Of a stretch of DNA of 64,000 nt, positions 26,144 to 34,382 are shown in pieces. The position numbers and the translations under genes were made by a program. This DNA is from Lachnospiraceae bacterium NC2004 (GTDB lineage: Bacteria; Bacillota; Clostridia; Lachnospirales; Lachnospiraceae). The DNA is taken from contig JHXB01000008.1 in the NCBI GenBank assembly GCA_000621905.1, positions 62,001-126,000 on the forward strand, read 5' to 3'. Each line of letters begins with the position of its first letter. Within the stretch, counting starts at the first letter, position 1. The notes below the pieces were generated by a model. It was not told the origin of the DNA. It saw nothing but the letters and a program-made list of their open reading frames with translations, and did not search any database.

Positions 26144-26815
26144 CTAAGTGGTTATATAATTATCCAAAAACGCTTTATTCCACTTCTTATACTCCTCGCC
26201 AAAACTCGCCTTAAACTGCACATCAACATCATGAAGGCACCAAGGCTCATCCTGCTTTGGAACCACAACCTTATATCCCTTATTCCTCATTTCAAATGAA
26301 TGCGATACATCATAAAAATGCCATCCCTTAAATATATCCGCTCTCCAGTCGATGTCAATCGATGTAGCCATCAGGAAGCCGTCTATCGCCTGAACCTCGA
26401 TATACTCACCGTCTATAGGCACCTCAAATTCATAATCAACCTCATCTGTGACAACGTTTCTTCTAAGTCTGCCGCATCTTTTGTCATTTGCCCACATGAT
26501 ACCACTTTCAGGGAGTTCAACCGAGCCTACCATTCCTATCATCCCGATATCATTTGCCTTGAAAATGTTGACGATATCATCTATAAAATGCTCGTTGATA
26601 ATGAACGTGTCCTGGTGAAGATACACCTTGTACTTGGCGTCCGAGCTCTCCATCCCCGCCTGATAGCCTTCATTTATCGAAGGTGCGTCCTTAATTGAAC
26701 AAATATCAAGCTCCATATTGTCAGGCAAATGAAGCTGCCTTATATAAAAGCAGCACTCATCAAGAAACAGCTCGTCATTATAGCATATTATAAAGCAAAT
26801 CTTGTTCTCATTCAT
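26144..26815 (-). CDS. Glycosyltransferase, StrF-like (GT2 fold)
   Basis: The 223-residue soluble protein starts MNENKICFIICYND, overlapping the previous gene by 8 bases, with GAGGTG upstream. SINEGYQAGM, YKVYLHQDTFI (DxD-like) and IEVQAIDGFLMATSIDI match the glycosyltransferase family 2 proteins grouped with StrF. A C-terminal HFYDVSHSFEMRNKGYKVVV segment is typical of that group. The donor and acceptor are unknown. It is translationally coupled to a short protein of unknown function. Confidence 0.7.
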   Translation of the reverse strand: MNENKICFIICYNDELFLDECCFYIRQLHLPDNMELDICSIKDAPSINEGYQAGMESSDAKYKVYLHQDTFIINEHFIDDIVNIFKANDIGMIGMVGSVELPESGIMWANDKRCGRLRRNVVTDEVDYEFEVPIDGEYIEVQAIDGFLMATSIDIDWRADIFKGWHFYDVSHSFEMRNKGYKVVVPKQDEPWCLHDVDVQFKASFGEEYKKWNKAFLDNYITT

Positions 26816-27227
26816 CGGCCACACCTCGCTTATAGGTAGCTTCCAACTCACTGTACAAGGCGTTGACCTTGTCGTAGTCAACCGAAGAATACCTCATAAT
26901 AGTTTCTATTGCGGTCTCGGAAACACCAAACTCATCCCTGTACGAAAAAAGCTCATACCTTGCATCTTTAAGATGTGGGAACTCCATCCTTCTTATAAGA
27001 AACTTTATAGAATGAAAATGCATCCGCCACGCTTCCGGTTCGTCCGAAACATCAAGAATAGTGAACTTCTCGCCGTTCATGTACTCCTTGGAAGCAACAT
27101 TTAAAATTGCAAAAAGGACCATGGCGTCAGGGGTGTAGTCATCATCACTAAGGCTGTCATAATAGCGAAACGCACCCACTAAGTCTCTGTCTTTAATTAA
27201 TCCACAAACCTTACTCTCATCAAACAT
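26808..27227 (-). CDS. Hypothetical protein, 139 residues
   Basis: The start at MFDESKV is chosen because GAGGATTCT precedes it, just after the upstream stop. The product is acidic, soluble and mostly helical (VCGLIKDRDLVGAFRYYDSL, TAIETIMRYSSVDYDKVNALY), reminiscent of short TPR-like repeats. I do not recognise the family. It overlaps the glycosyltransferase gene, and such small helical proteins often accompany StrF-like glycosyltransferases, perhaps as partners. Confidence 0.7.
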   Translation of the reverse strand: MFDESKVCGLIKDRDLVGAFRYYDSLSDDDYTPDAMVLFAILNVASKEYMNGEKFTILDVSDEPEAWRMHFHSIKFLIRRMEFPHLKDARYELFSYRDEFGVSETAIETIMRYSSVDYDKVNALYSELEATYKRGVADE

Positions 27228-27235
27228 AGAATCCT

Positions 27236-28795
27236 CTACACATAAATCCACTCATCAATCGAACGATTCTCAGTTACGAAGTTAACTCCAATCTTATAAA
27301 GCCTTCTTTTATCTGCCGCATAAGGGGCAGCATACCCCTTATCTTCTATCTGATCAAGCGCCTCCTTAGCAGACTTATCGCGTTTAAATTCAAAAATAAA
27401 TATATACTCGTTAGTCTCTACGATAACATCCGCTCTACCTGTTGCATTATGAACCTCCGTTTTAACAAACTGTCCAAGAAGCATAAAAACAATATATATT
27501 ACATTCTGAAAATTACTTTCTGTCTCCTTCTCATCATTTACATACGGAATATTGGCATACAGTGCAACAAAACGATTCATAAAACTGTCAATCTCAGCGT
27601 GCTTTATGTCATTTAAAAAACTTCTGAGATCCAAAGGTCTCGCTTCTTTTTCTCTATGAAGAACCATCGGCGCCAAACTTTTTAAAAAGCCATACCTGAC
27701 CTCCTGGTTTGGATAACCAAGCCCATAATACCTTGACTCATCATCATAATCTACAATCGTCAAATATCCCGTTTGATATAGTAGAGGAATCGGGTTAGGA
27801 TTATCAGATCTATAATCCTTTAGTTCTGACTCTTCTGCATACAAACTTCCATCCGTAAATTCTTTAATGTCAATATCTATATTTTTAAGTCTGTCTACCA
27901 AAAATGTAGGAGTTCCGGTTTCAAACCAATAAGATCCGAACTCCTTCTTAGCAAATGCATTTATCAAACTAAATGGATTATATACCCCAACACCTTTATG
28001 ATGAAAATGATATCCGTCATACATGTTTTTAAGTCTTTCAAGGCACTCGTCAACAGAAATGTCATATTCATCTGCCATGTCACTTATCTCCGGCGCAAAT
28101 GATTCTCTTAGTTCTTCTTCAGTTATACCGCATATACCATCGTATCTTCTGTCAATAGAAATATCCTGCAAATGATTAAGATCACTGAAAATGCTAACCT
28201 TAGAAAACTTGGTTACACCTGTTAAGAACACAAACTTAAGATAATGATCATAACTCTTCAGCGTACTAAAAAAGCCCTTGAATACAGCTTTATTGTGTTC
28301 AAGCAATTCGTCATCCGCTTCAAGAAGAGGCTTGTCATACTCATCGACAAGAACGACTACATTATTCTTATCGGTTGCAGCCTTGACAATAAGATTCTGA
28401 AATCTCGCACTTAAAGGCTCATCGCTTACACTTATCTCATACTGATTCTCCCAAACCTTAAGATGTTCATTAAGCACAGCCTCTAAAGCATTATCCTCCT
28501 TAAAATTAGTCCTGTTGAAATCAAAGTAAAATACAGGACATGGTGCAAATGCTGACGCATCATCCTTAGATAAATCTTCAATAGCAAGCCCCTTAAACAA
28601 CTCTCTCTTACCCTCAAAATACGCTCTCATAGTCGACAAAAGAAGACTCTTACCGAATCTTCTGGGTCTGCTTAAGAAATACGGCTTACCGTTTTGGATT
28701 AAATTATATATATATTCTGTCTTATCAACATAAATATAATCATCTCTTCTTATTGATTCGAAATCTTGTATACCTATAGGAAGTTTCCTATTCAT
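27236..28795 (-). CDS. AAA-ATPase-like protein with PD-(D/E)XK nuclease-like domain
   Basis: The N-terminal signature MNRKLPIGIQDFESIR followed by YVDKTEYIYNLI and a P-loop LSRPRRFGKSLLLSTM (about 38-52) marks the AAA-ATPase-like family (PF09820). Walker B VVLVDEYDKPL lies near 145. The C-terminal 110 residues (FVKTEVHNATGRADVIVE, YIFIFEFKRDKSAKEAL) form a PD-(D/E)XK nuclease-like domain with RADV and EFK motifs. These proteins are common and multi-copy in Bacteroidetes and Lachnospiraceae. Their role is unsettled; defence or mobile-element links are suggested. Confidence 0.9.
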   Translation of the reverse strand: MNRKLPIGIQDFESIRRDDYIYVDKTEYIYNLIQNGKPYFLSRPRRFGKSLLLSTMRAYFEGKRELFKGLAIEDLSKDDASAFAPCPVFYFDFNRTNFKEDNALEAVLNEHLKVWENQYEISVSDEPLSARFQNLIVKAATDKNNVVVLVDEYDKPLLEADDELLEHNKAVFKGFFSTLKSYDHYLKFVFLTGVTKFSKVSIFSDLNHLQDISIDRRYDGICGITEEELRESFAPEISDMADEYDISVDECLERLKNMYDGYHFHHKGVGVYNPFSLINAFAKKEFGSYWFETGTPTFLVDRLKNIDIDIKEFTDGSLYAEESELKDYRSDNPNPIPLLYQTGYLTIVDYDDESRYYGLGYPNQEVRYGFLKSLAPMVLHREKEARPLDLRSFLNDIKHAEIDSFMNRFVALYANIPYVNDEKETESNFQNVIYIVFMLLGQFVKTEVHNATGRADVIVETNEYIFIFEFKRDKSAKEALDQIEDKGYAAPYAADKRRLYKIGVNFVTENRSIDEWIYV

Positions 28796-28835
28796 AACGA
28801 TTCTCCTCTCTTAATATCCTTCTTTAATTATACAA

Positions 28836-28858
28836 AAAAGCCTTGCAAATGCAAGGCT
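28836..28858 (-). terminator. Rho-independent terminator
   Basis: An AGCCTTGC/GCAAGGCT stem is followed on the minus strand by TTTTTTG. It lies between the SpoVK-like gene and the AAA/PD-(D/E)XK gene. A promoter-like TTGCAT, 16-bp spacer, TATAAT (28827-28854) overlaps it. Confidence 0.7.
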
Positions 28859-28869
28859 AAATTGATTAA

Positions 28870-28917
28870 TTGCCCTTCTGCGAAGGACAAAGATTCTTCG
28901 CTTCGCTCAGAATGACA
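28870..28917. repeat. Family A repeat
   Basis: A GCCCTTC/GAAGGAC half-hairpin is followed by TTCGCTTCGCTCAGAATGAC. It sits about 50 bp from the 248-bp palindromic element. Confidence 0.75.
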
Positions 28918-28967
28918 CGTAGATTTAAAATTAATATCGGTGGCCCTGCCACCCTGAGGATTGTAAA

Positions 28968-29215
28968 GAGCATAATATGTTATTTCGTAGGGCGCCTAAG
29001 CATCTCGTTACTTAATACAGAGCACGGCTACACGTATGCTTAAGTCGGACTCTATAAAAACGTCGGTACTTAATGAGTGCAAGTTATACGCAGCACGAAT
29101 TTAGTACCGCTACGTTTTTACCGAAGCGAGAGCGTGTCCGACGTAGCATTGTGTTGCCGGGATCGTCAATTTCATCGAGCCGAGAGGCGTCCCGAAGAAA
29201 TAACATATTATGCTC
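28968..29215. mobile_element. 248-bp near-continuous palindrome, MITE-like
   Basis: The ends are a perfect 19-bp inverted repeat (GAGCATAATATGTTATTTC at 28968-28986 and its complement at 29197-29215). Inside, successive blocks also pair across the centre: GGGCGCCT/AGGCGTCCC, GGCTACAC..ATGC/GCATTGTGTTGCC, GTCGGAC/GTCCGAC, AAAAACGT/ACGTTTTT, GGTAC/GTACC and GTGC/GCAC. The whole element can fold as one long hairpin on either strand. No protein-coding frame was recognised. It occupies most of the 435-bp gap between two genes. Confidence 0.65.
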
Positions 29216-29230
29216 AACTCAAATCCGCTC

Positions 29231-30862
29231 CTATAGTTTTATCCCCCCACCAAGATGCAACCCTTCTACATCCTCACTCTTAATCGTAACCAAATCAAGC
29301 TTAGAATTAATCCCCTCCTTGGTAATCCTGTCAATCTGCCTGTCGATAATCTTCTTCCTGAAGTTTCGCACATCTCTCGCATTACCAAAGTTCGCATCCT
29401 TATGCATTACATCATAGTCAAATGTCTTAAATATCTCCTTAACCGCAGAAGGCTCAATAATATACTGCATACTTGAACACATGTCAATAAGAATAGATAC
29501 AAGGTCAAATGCTTCATAATCCGGAAAATCAATATAAGTCGTAAATCTCGACTGAAGACCAGGGTTAGCATCAATGAAATCCTGCATCTCATTGGTATAT
29601 CCCGCAACAATCACGATGAGGTCATCCCTGTGATCCTCCATCGCCTTGACAAGAGTATCAATCGCCTCTTTACCAAAATCCTCCTGATTCCCGTTAGAAA
29701 GCGAATACGCCTCGTCAATAAACAACACTCCTCCAAGCGCCGAATTAACTACATCCGTAACCTTAGACGCAGTCTGCCCCATATATCCTGCAACAAGTCC
29801 CGACCTGTCAGTCTCAACAAATTGTCCCTTGCTAAGAATACCCATCTCGTAATAAATCTGCGCAAGAAGTCTCGCAACAGTAGTCTTACCTGTACCCGGA
29901 TTGCCCGTAAAAACCATATGCATCTCAATAGGAAGCGGTGGCAACCCTTGAGCCTTACGAAGATTAGACACATTAAGCTTGTTAACCAGACTCTGAACAT
30001 CCTGCTTAACGGAAGCAAGTCCAATCATGTCATTAAGTTTCTTTAGAAGTTCATCTAATCTTGGCGAACTTGGGCTGTAGTCATCATTTGCAGAAGTTGA
30101 CGACTCTATGCTCTCGGAGATGTCAGCGAGGCTAAGCCTCTCTTCGCTCGACGGAAGCTTGCCCTCTGTCGTACCGCCTAAGATATCTCTGCCTTCATTG
30201 TCTCTGTTAGTCGGCATCTCGCGATTGCCCGTAACAGTCATCCTCTCGTAGTCCCGCCCGGGCTCGTAGACTCTCACATTAGAAAGATCAGGCTTACTCT
30301 CTTCCTCAGCCTCCTCTTCCTTCTCCATGCTAACCTTCTTACGCCCATAGCTTCTATAGATGTCCCTATCCTTGTAGTCTCTAACCTCATTCTCTAAAGT
30401 CAGACAGAACGCATTTAAGTGTTCAATCTCCTCCTGAGACACAAGTCCGTCAACCGCAATAAACTCCTGTCCGGCTTCCCTAAAGGTCTTAATATACTTT
30501 CTGGTACTTCCTCGGTAAATATTATAAAGAGTCTTACCTCTAACAAACTCCGCCTTTAGAAAATACTGAAAAGAAAGCGGAACCTCGTTAACAAACTTCT
30601 CAAGTGGAAGCACATTCTCCTCCGCATAGCGCCTTAGAGTCTCCTTGTTGAAATCATACTTAAGCTCTTTATTGATAAACTTAATCTCCCTCTTATGCAC
30701 GTCACCACTTGAATAACTGAGCATAACAAAGAAATTAAGAAGATCCGTCATAAACAATTCTTCAACCCTCTTGTCAGGATTGTCGTTGCCATACGGACTC
30801 TGCTCAATGTCCGAACATGTCTTTATAAGATCAACCAAACCAATAAGTGTATCATTGTCCAT
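29231..30862 (-). CDS. AAA+ ATPase of CbxX/CfqX (SpoVK-like) family
   Basis: The 543-residue protein has an N-terminal helical region (about 1-190), a polar linker and a C-terminal AAA+ domain (about 265-540). The latter has Walker A GNPGTGKTT (about 319), pore-loop-like sequence LVAGYMGQTA, Walker B GVLFIDEAYSL (about 379), a sensor region in VIVAGY and the arginine-rich NARDVRNF. This architecture matches CbbX/SpoVK-type hexameric remodelers. The start at MDNDTLIGL has GAGGAG upstream and overlaps the previous gene by 11 bases. The substrate is unknown. Confidence 0.88.
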   Translation of the reverse strand: MDNDTLIGLVDLIKTCSDIEQSPYGNDNPDKRVEELFMTDLLNFFVMLSYSSGDVHKREIKFINKELKYDFNKETLRRYAEENVLPLEKFVNEVPLSFQYFLKAEFVRGKTLYNIYRGSTRKYIKTFREAGQEFIAVDGLVSQEEIEHLNAFCLTLENEVRDYKDRDIYRSYGRKKVSMEKEEEAEEESKPDLSNVRVYEPGRDYERMTVTGNREMPTNRDNEGRDILGGTTEGKLPSSEERLSLADISESIESSTSANDDYSPSSPRLDELLKKLNDMIGLASVKQDVQSLVNKLNVSNLRKAQGLPPLPIEMHMVFTGNPGTGKTTVARLLAQIYYEMGILSKGQFVETDRSGLVAGYMGQTASKVTDVVNSALGGVLFIDEAYSLSNGNQEDFGKEAIDTLVKAMEDHRDDLIVIVAGYTNEMQDFIDANPGLQSRFTTYIDFPDYEAFDLVSILIDMCSSMQYIIEPSAVKEIFKTFDYDVMHKDANFGNARDVRNFRKKIIDRQIDRITKEGINSKLDLVTIKSEDVEGLHLGGGIKL

Positions 30863-31190
30863 CGCTCTCACTCTCCTCTTCCGATAATGGCGTATTCTCT
30901 ATCTCTGCTTTAAAACTCTCGACCATTGCCGCTTCTTCCGCCTTAAGTTCTTCGTATTGTAAAGCCAGGTTGTAGCATTTCTTAAAATATATCGCCACAA
31001 ATATCGACGCCGCCACAAGCAAAACTCCAAGAACAAGCGCAAGCACAATAACAAATATCATTTGCTGACTTCTCGCCCCATTAGTCATAACCTTATAGGA
31101 AATGAATATCTCACCGAAAAGAAGCATCGTACTTGCAAAAACGCAAAAGCAAGCAACTCTGTATATAATCTTATATAAATCCGACTTCAT
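30852..31190 (-). CDS. Small membrane protein, unknown
   Basis: The product of 112 residues has two transmembrane helices (about 8-30 and 43-70) followed by a charged acidic tail (EELKAEEAAM, LSEEESESDGQ). It overlaps the SpoVK-like gene by 11 bases, so the two are co-translated and may work together, for example as a membrane anchor for the ATPase. I do not recognise the family. Confidence 0.7.
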   Translation of the reverse strand: MKSDLYKIIYRVACFCVFASTMLLFGEIFISYKVMTNGARSQQMIFVIVLALVLGVLLVAASIFVAIYFKKCYNLALQYEELKAEEAAMVESFKAEIENTPLSEEESESDGQ

Positions 31191-31213
31191 AACATCACCC
31201 TAATTATAATAAA

Positions 31214-31239
31214 AAGAGCACCTTCTGAGGGTGCTCTTA
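31214..31239 (-). terminator. Terminator of map
   Basis: An AAGAGCACC/GGTGCTCTT stem is followed on the minus strand by TTTATTAT, starting five bases after the map stop. Confidence 0.85.
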
Positions 31240-31243
31240 AAAT

Positions 31244-32119
31244 CTAACATGAAACGATCTCATTGCCATTCTCAGTAATAATCAAATGATATTCCCATTG
31301 AGCTGACGGAGATCCGTCATCCGTATAAATCGTCCAACCGTCATCCGAATCACAGTATACATTAGGCTTACCAACATTAATCATAGGCTCGATGGTAAAT
31401 GACATTCCCGGAACAATCAAACATCCGCTGTCCGGCTTGCCGATATGAGGAACCCATGGATCCTCGTGGAAATCAACTCCACAACCATGACCGCCAATCT
31501 CTCTTACTACGCTGAATCCATTGTCAGACGCTCTCTTGTTGATAAGATATCCGAAATCTCCTAAAGTAGTCCAAGGCTGAGCAATCTTAACAGCCTCATC
31601 CAAGCATTCCTTGGTTACTTCAACGAGCTTCACCCAAAGAGGATCAACATCACCAATCATAAACATTCTTGATGCATCTCCATAATATCCCTCGTATATA
31701 GTTGTACAATCAATATTAACAATGTCTCCATCCTCTAAGAAACGGTTGTCATCAGGAATACCATGACACACAACATCATTAATTGAAGTACATACCGACT
31801 TAGGGAATCCTTCATAATTAAGCGGCGCAGGAATACCCCCAAGTTCCTTGGTCTTCTCTGCAACAATCCTGTCAAGTTCACCGGTCGAAACACCTTCCTT
31901 GACATGCTCAGCAACCGCATCAAGTATCTTAGAATTAATCTCTCCCGCGCGACGAATTCCATCAAGCTGCTCAGGAGTCTTAATCATATCAGGCGTAGGT
32001 CTGGTAATCTTCTTATTCTTGTTACATATAACTTCAATCTTGTCGTCAAATGCCATATGGCACGCTTTATACTTCTTACCGCTTCCGCACCAACACGGCT
32101 CATTTCTTCCAATCTTCAT
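31244..32119 (-). CDS. map: Methionine aminopeptidase, type I, with SEC-C zinc motif
   Basis: It removes the initiator methionine from nascent proteins. The start at MKIGRNEPCW has GGAG 6 bases upstream. An N-terminal SEC-C motif (CWCGSGKKYKACH, 9-21) binds zinc and may help ribosome contact. The catalytic domain has the five metal ligands in VNIDCTTIYEGYYGDAS (Asp, Asp), GGHGCGVDFHEDP (His), FTIEPM (Glu) and SAQWEYHLIIT (Glu). The length of 291 fits the SEC-C-bearing type. Confidence 0.96.
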   Translation of the reverse strand: MKIGRNEPCWCGSGKKYKACHMAFDDKIEVICNKNKKITRPTPDMIKTPEQLDGIRRAGEINSKILDAVAEHVKEGVSTGELDRIVAEKTKELGGIPAPLNYEGFPKSVCTSINDVVCHGIPDDNRFLEDGDIVNIDCTTIYEGYYGDASRMFMIGDVDPLWVKLVEVTKECLDEAVKIAQPWTTLGDFGYLINKRASDNGFSVVREIGGHGCGVDFHEDPWVPHIGKPDSGCLIVPGMSFTIEPMINVGKPNVYCDSDDGWTIYTDDGSPSAQWEYHLIITENGNEIVSC

Positions 32120-32217
32120 ATCAATCTCCATTCTACCCCGGTTATCATACTAACCACACCTGACTATTGTATCACATTTGTTAGATATGTCAAACAAATG
32201 AAAGAGGTAACTACAGA

Positions 32218-33372
32218 CTATATTATAAACTTGTCTGTATGCTCTTTTTGTTTCTCTATTATCTTCTTCTGATAATCTGCTACAACACATATCTGCTCAA
32301 GATACGTAACAATGCTCATAAGCTCCTTGCTCGATTCATCTGCAAGCACAAGATTATTATCAAGTCTTTCAAGAACGACATTCCACTCTTTTATCATCTC
32401 TTCATCAAGTGGATATAACTGCATAGTCTTTTTAATCAACGCAGCCAATTGATTGCCATCTTCATCATATTGAAGCTCCGTAAGATTAATAGCTTCAATT
32501 CTATCCTTAATCTTCTTGATAGCTTCTCCGACATCTTCTTCAGATTGCGAAAGAGTCTCAGTCTCATTCTTAATCTTAGACAAAATCTCCTTTAACATAA
32601 ACTTTGAATCATTAAGCGACTTAGCCGTTACTCCGAACTCGTCGTTGGAATGGATTTCGATATCATTTGACATATCATACTTAGCGACTCTGTCTGCCCA
32701 TTCCTGAATCTTGTTAAGCTTCCTGGTGTATGAATTGCTAACCCTAAGCGATATTATCACGCCAAAAGCCACAATGATTACCATTGTCACAACGATAATA
32801 TTGATTGTTCTCACATAGTAACTCCTGTTGTCAGCATTCTTATCACTCGCTCTGTTAGAAGCAAGCTCAGATGTGGCATCCAAGAACTCATATACGCTGT
32901 TCTCCATCGGTATCAATTCTCGAGTGTAGACTTCAGACGCTTCCGTTACATTGCCTTCATCAACATATTTAATTACCGTATCGACATATTGGTTAAATGA
33001 TATAATGCTGAGTTTACACTGCTTATATCTCTTCTTCTCTAACTTGCTTAAATTAAGAGCCTCATAATCCTCCATGATCTTGCTGCTCTTCTCTCTTAAG
33101 TTCTCGATATATGCCTTATTGTCAGTCATGGTATCATCCCCGACATGTTTAACCATCCTGACAACCACCTGATCCGTCATCCAGATATTGGTATCAAGGG
33201 TCATAAGATAATCAACGGCATTAAGATTGTCCTCGTAAATGGTCTTACCATTCTCGTAAACATGCTTAACATGATAAATAGAACTAATTCCCACTACAAT
33301 CGTCATGAAAATGATTATTAAAAAACTCAGGATTAGCTGTCTATGTATACCCTTTTTGTTTCTACGCGCCAT
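32218..33372 (-). CDS. Membrane sensor with 4-helix and HAMP domains, no chemotaxis output domain
   Basis: A transmembrane helix at about 12-33 is followed by a roughly 150-residue extracytoplasmic four-helix bundle (4HB_MCP-like, TLDNIWMTDQVV-type start), a second helix at about 188-210, a HAMP domain (about 210-262) and a C-terminal coiled coil (about 262-384). The conserved hairpin tip of chemoreceptors is absent, as are kinase and GGDEF/EAL domains. It is the last of three genes with an EAL protein and a sugar-binding lipoprotein, so it may pass the binding protein's signal to a partner. Confidence 0.8.
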   Translation of the reverse strand: MARRNKKGIHRQLILSFLIIIFMTIVVGISSIYHVKHVYENGKTIYEDNLNAVDYLMTLDTNIWMTDQVVVRMVKHVGDDTMTDNKAYIENLREKSSKIMEDYEALNLSKLEKKRYKQCKLSIISFNQYVDTVIKYVDEGNVTEASEVYTRELIPMENSVYEFLDATSELASNRASDKNADNRSYYVRTINIIVVTMVIIVAFGVIISLRVSNSYTRKLNKIQEWADRVAKYDMSNDIEIHSNDEFGVTAKSLNDSKFMLKEILSKIKNETETLSQSEEDVGEAIKKIKDRIEAINLTELQYDEDGNQLAALIKKTMQLYPLDEEMIKEWNVVLERLDNNLVLADESSKELMSIVTYLEQICVVADYQKKIIEKQKEHTDKFII

Positions 33373-33380
33373 AAAATCGC

Positions 33381-34382
33381 CTATTCCTTTCCGAGTGGAT
33401 CAAGTAACCACTGCGTTACCTCATCATTATAATTATCTTTGGTTACATATGTAGAACCTGTATCAATAAACTTCTTGACAGTCTCGCCCCTTTTGACTTT
33501 GACTATATTTCTCACAGCAAGATATCCCATATTATAAGGATTCTGAATCATCGTTCCATCTATTGTTCCATCTAAAAGGTATTCACTCGAAGCCTCTGAA
33601 TAATCAAATCCCACAACCCAAATCTTATCTTTGAGATTGTGTTCAGAAATAGCCTTGGCAACTCCAATCGCATCCCTTTCATCCGTCGCATAAATAGCTT
33701 TCAAATCAGGATAATCTGCAATAAGTCTGTTGGTTTCATCATATGCAACTTTCTCATCACCGCCTGAATATACTAAATCAACTATGGAAATATGCTGATA
33801 GTGATCCTCTATCTCCTTTTTGAAACCATTGGTGCGCACCTCAGTAATCTGATCACCTTTAATGCGTGAAACCATAGCAACCTCACCTATACCGCCTATA
33901 TCGTCAGCAAGATGTCTCGCTGCAACCGCACCAAAATTCTCGTTGTTGGTTCCGATAAATGCGGTCTTCTTAGAAGTTGTTACATCTGAATCGACAGTAA
34001 TTACCGGTATTCCTTTATTAACAGCTTTCTCAATAACCTTATTAAGCCTCATAGCATCAAGCGGAGCAATTACTATAGCATCCACATCATTCTTAATGGC
34101 ATCCTTAACAAGCTGTATCTGTGTATCTACGTCTTTACCATCATTAGGTGACTCAAAAGTCAACTTGTAATTGAACTCTTCTGCACCATCCATAAGGCCT
34201 TGACTTAACACATTCCAGAATTCATAATCGTTTCCCTTGGTGATAACCTCTATACTTCCAGCTTTTTCATTGCTATCATCTGCATCATCTTCGGTCTTAC
34301 CGCACCCTGAAAACATCAACACCATAGTTACAAAAATGAGCATGGTTATATATTTAGTTGTGTTCTTAACTAATCTTCTCAT
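33381..34382 (-). CDS. Sugar-binding lipoprotein, RbsB/LacI type (periplasmic-binding fold)
   Basis: A lipoprotein signal ends at MFSGC (Cys 27). The mature part has the type I periplasmic-binding fold: IEVITKGNDYEFWNVLSQG at the start, VDAIVIAPLDAMRLN (about 105-120), GIPVITVDSDV, TAFIGTNNENFGA and AIYATDERDAIGVAKAI. Such proteins bind ribose, galactose, autoinducer-2 or similar ligands. No permease or ATPase gene is adjacent, so a sensory role is likelier than transport, as with LuxP and TorT. The start overlaps the EAL gene by 17 bases. Confidence 0.9.
   Translation of the reverse strand: MRRLVKNTTKYITMLIFVTMVLMFSGCGKTEDDADDSNEKAGSIEVITKGNDYEFWNVLSQGLMDGAEEFNYKLTFESPNDGKDVDTQIQLVKDAIKNDVDAIVIAPLDAMRLNKVIEKAVNKGIPVITVDSDVTTSKKTAFIGTNNENFGAVAARHLADDIGGIGEVAMVSRIKGDQITEVRTNGFKKEIEDHYQHISIVDLVYSGGDEKVAYDETNRLIADYPDLKAIYATDERDAIGVAKAISEHNLKDKIWVVGFDYSEASSEYLLDGTIDGTMIQNPYNMGYLAVRNIVKVKRGETVKKFIDTGSTYVTKDNYNDEVTQWLLDPLGKE

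Noticed and set aside
32218-33372. Methyl-accepting chemotaxis protein
   Set aside because: The conserved cytoplasmic hairpin tip is missing; only the sensor and HAMP parts are present.
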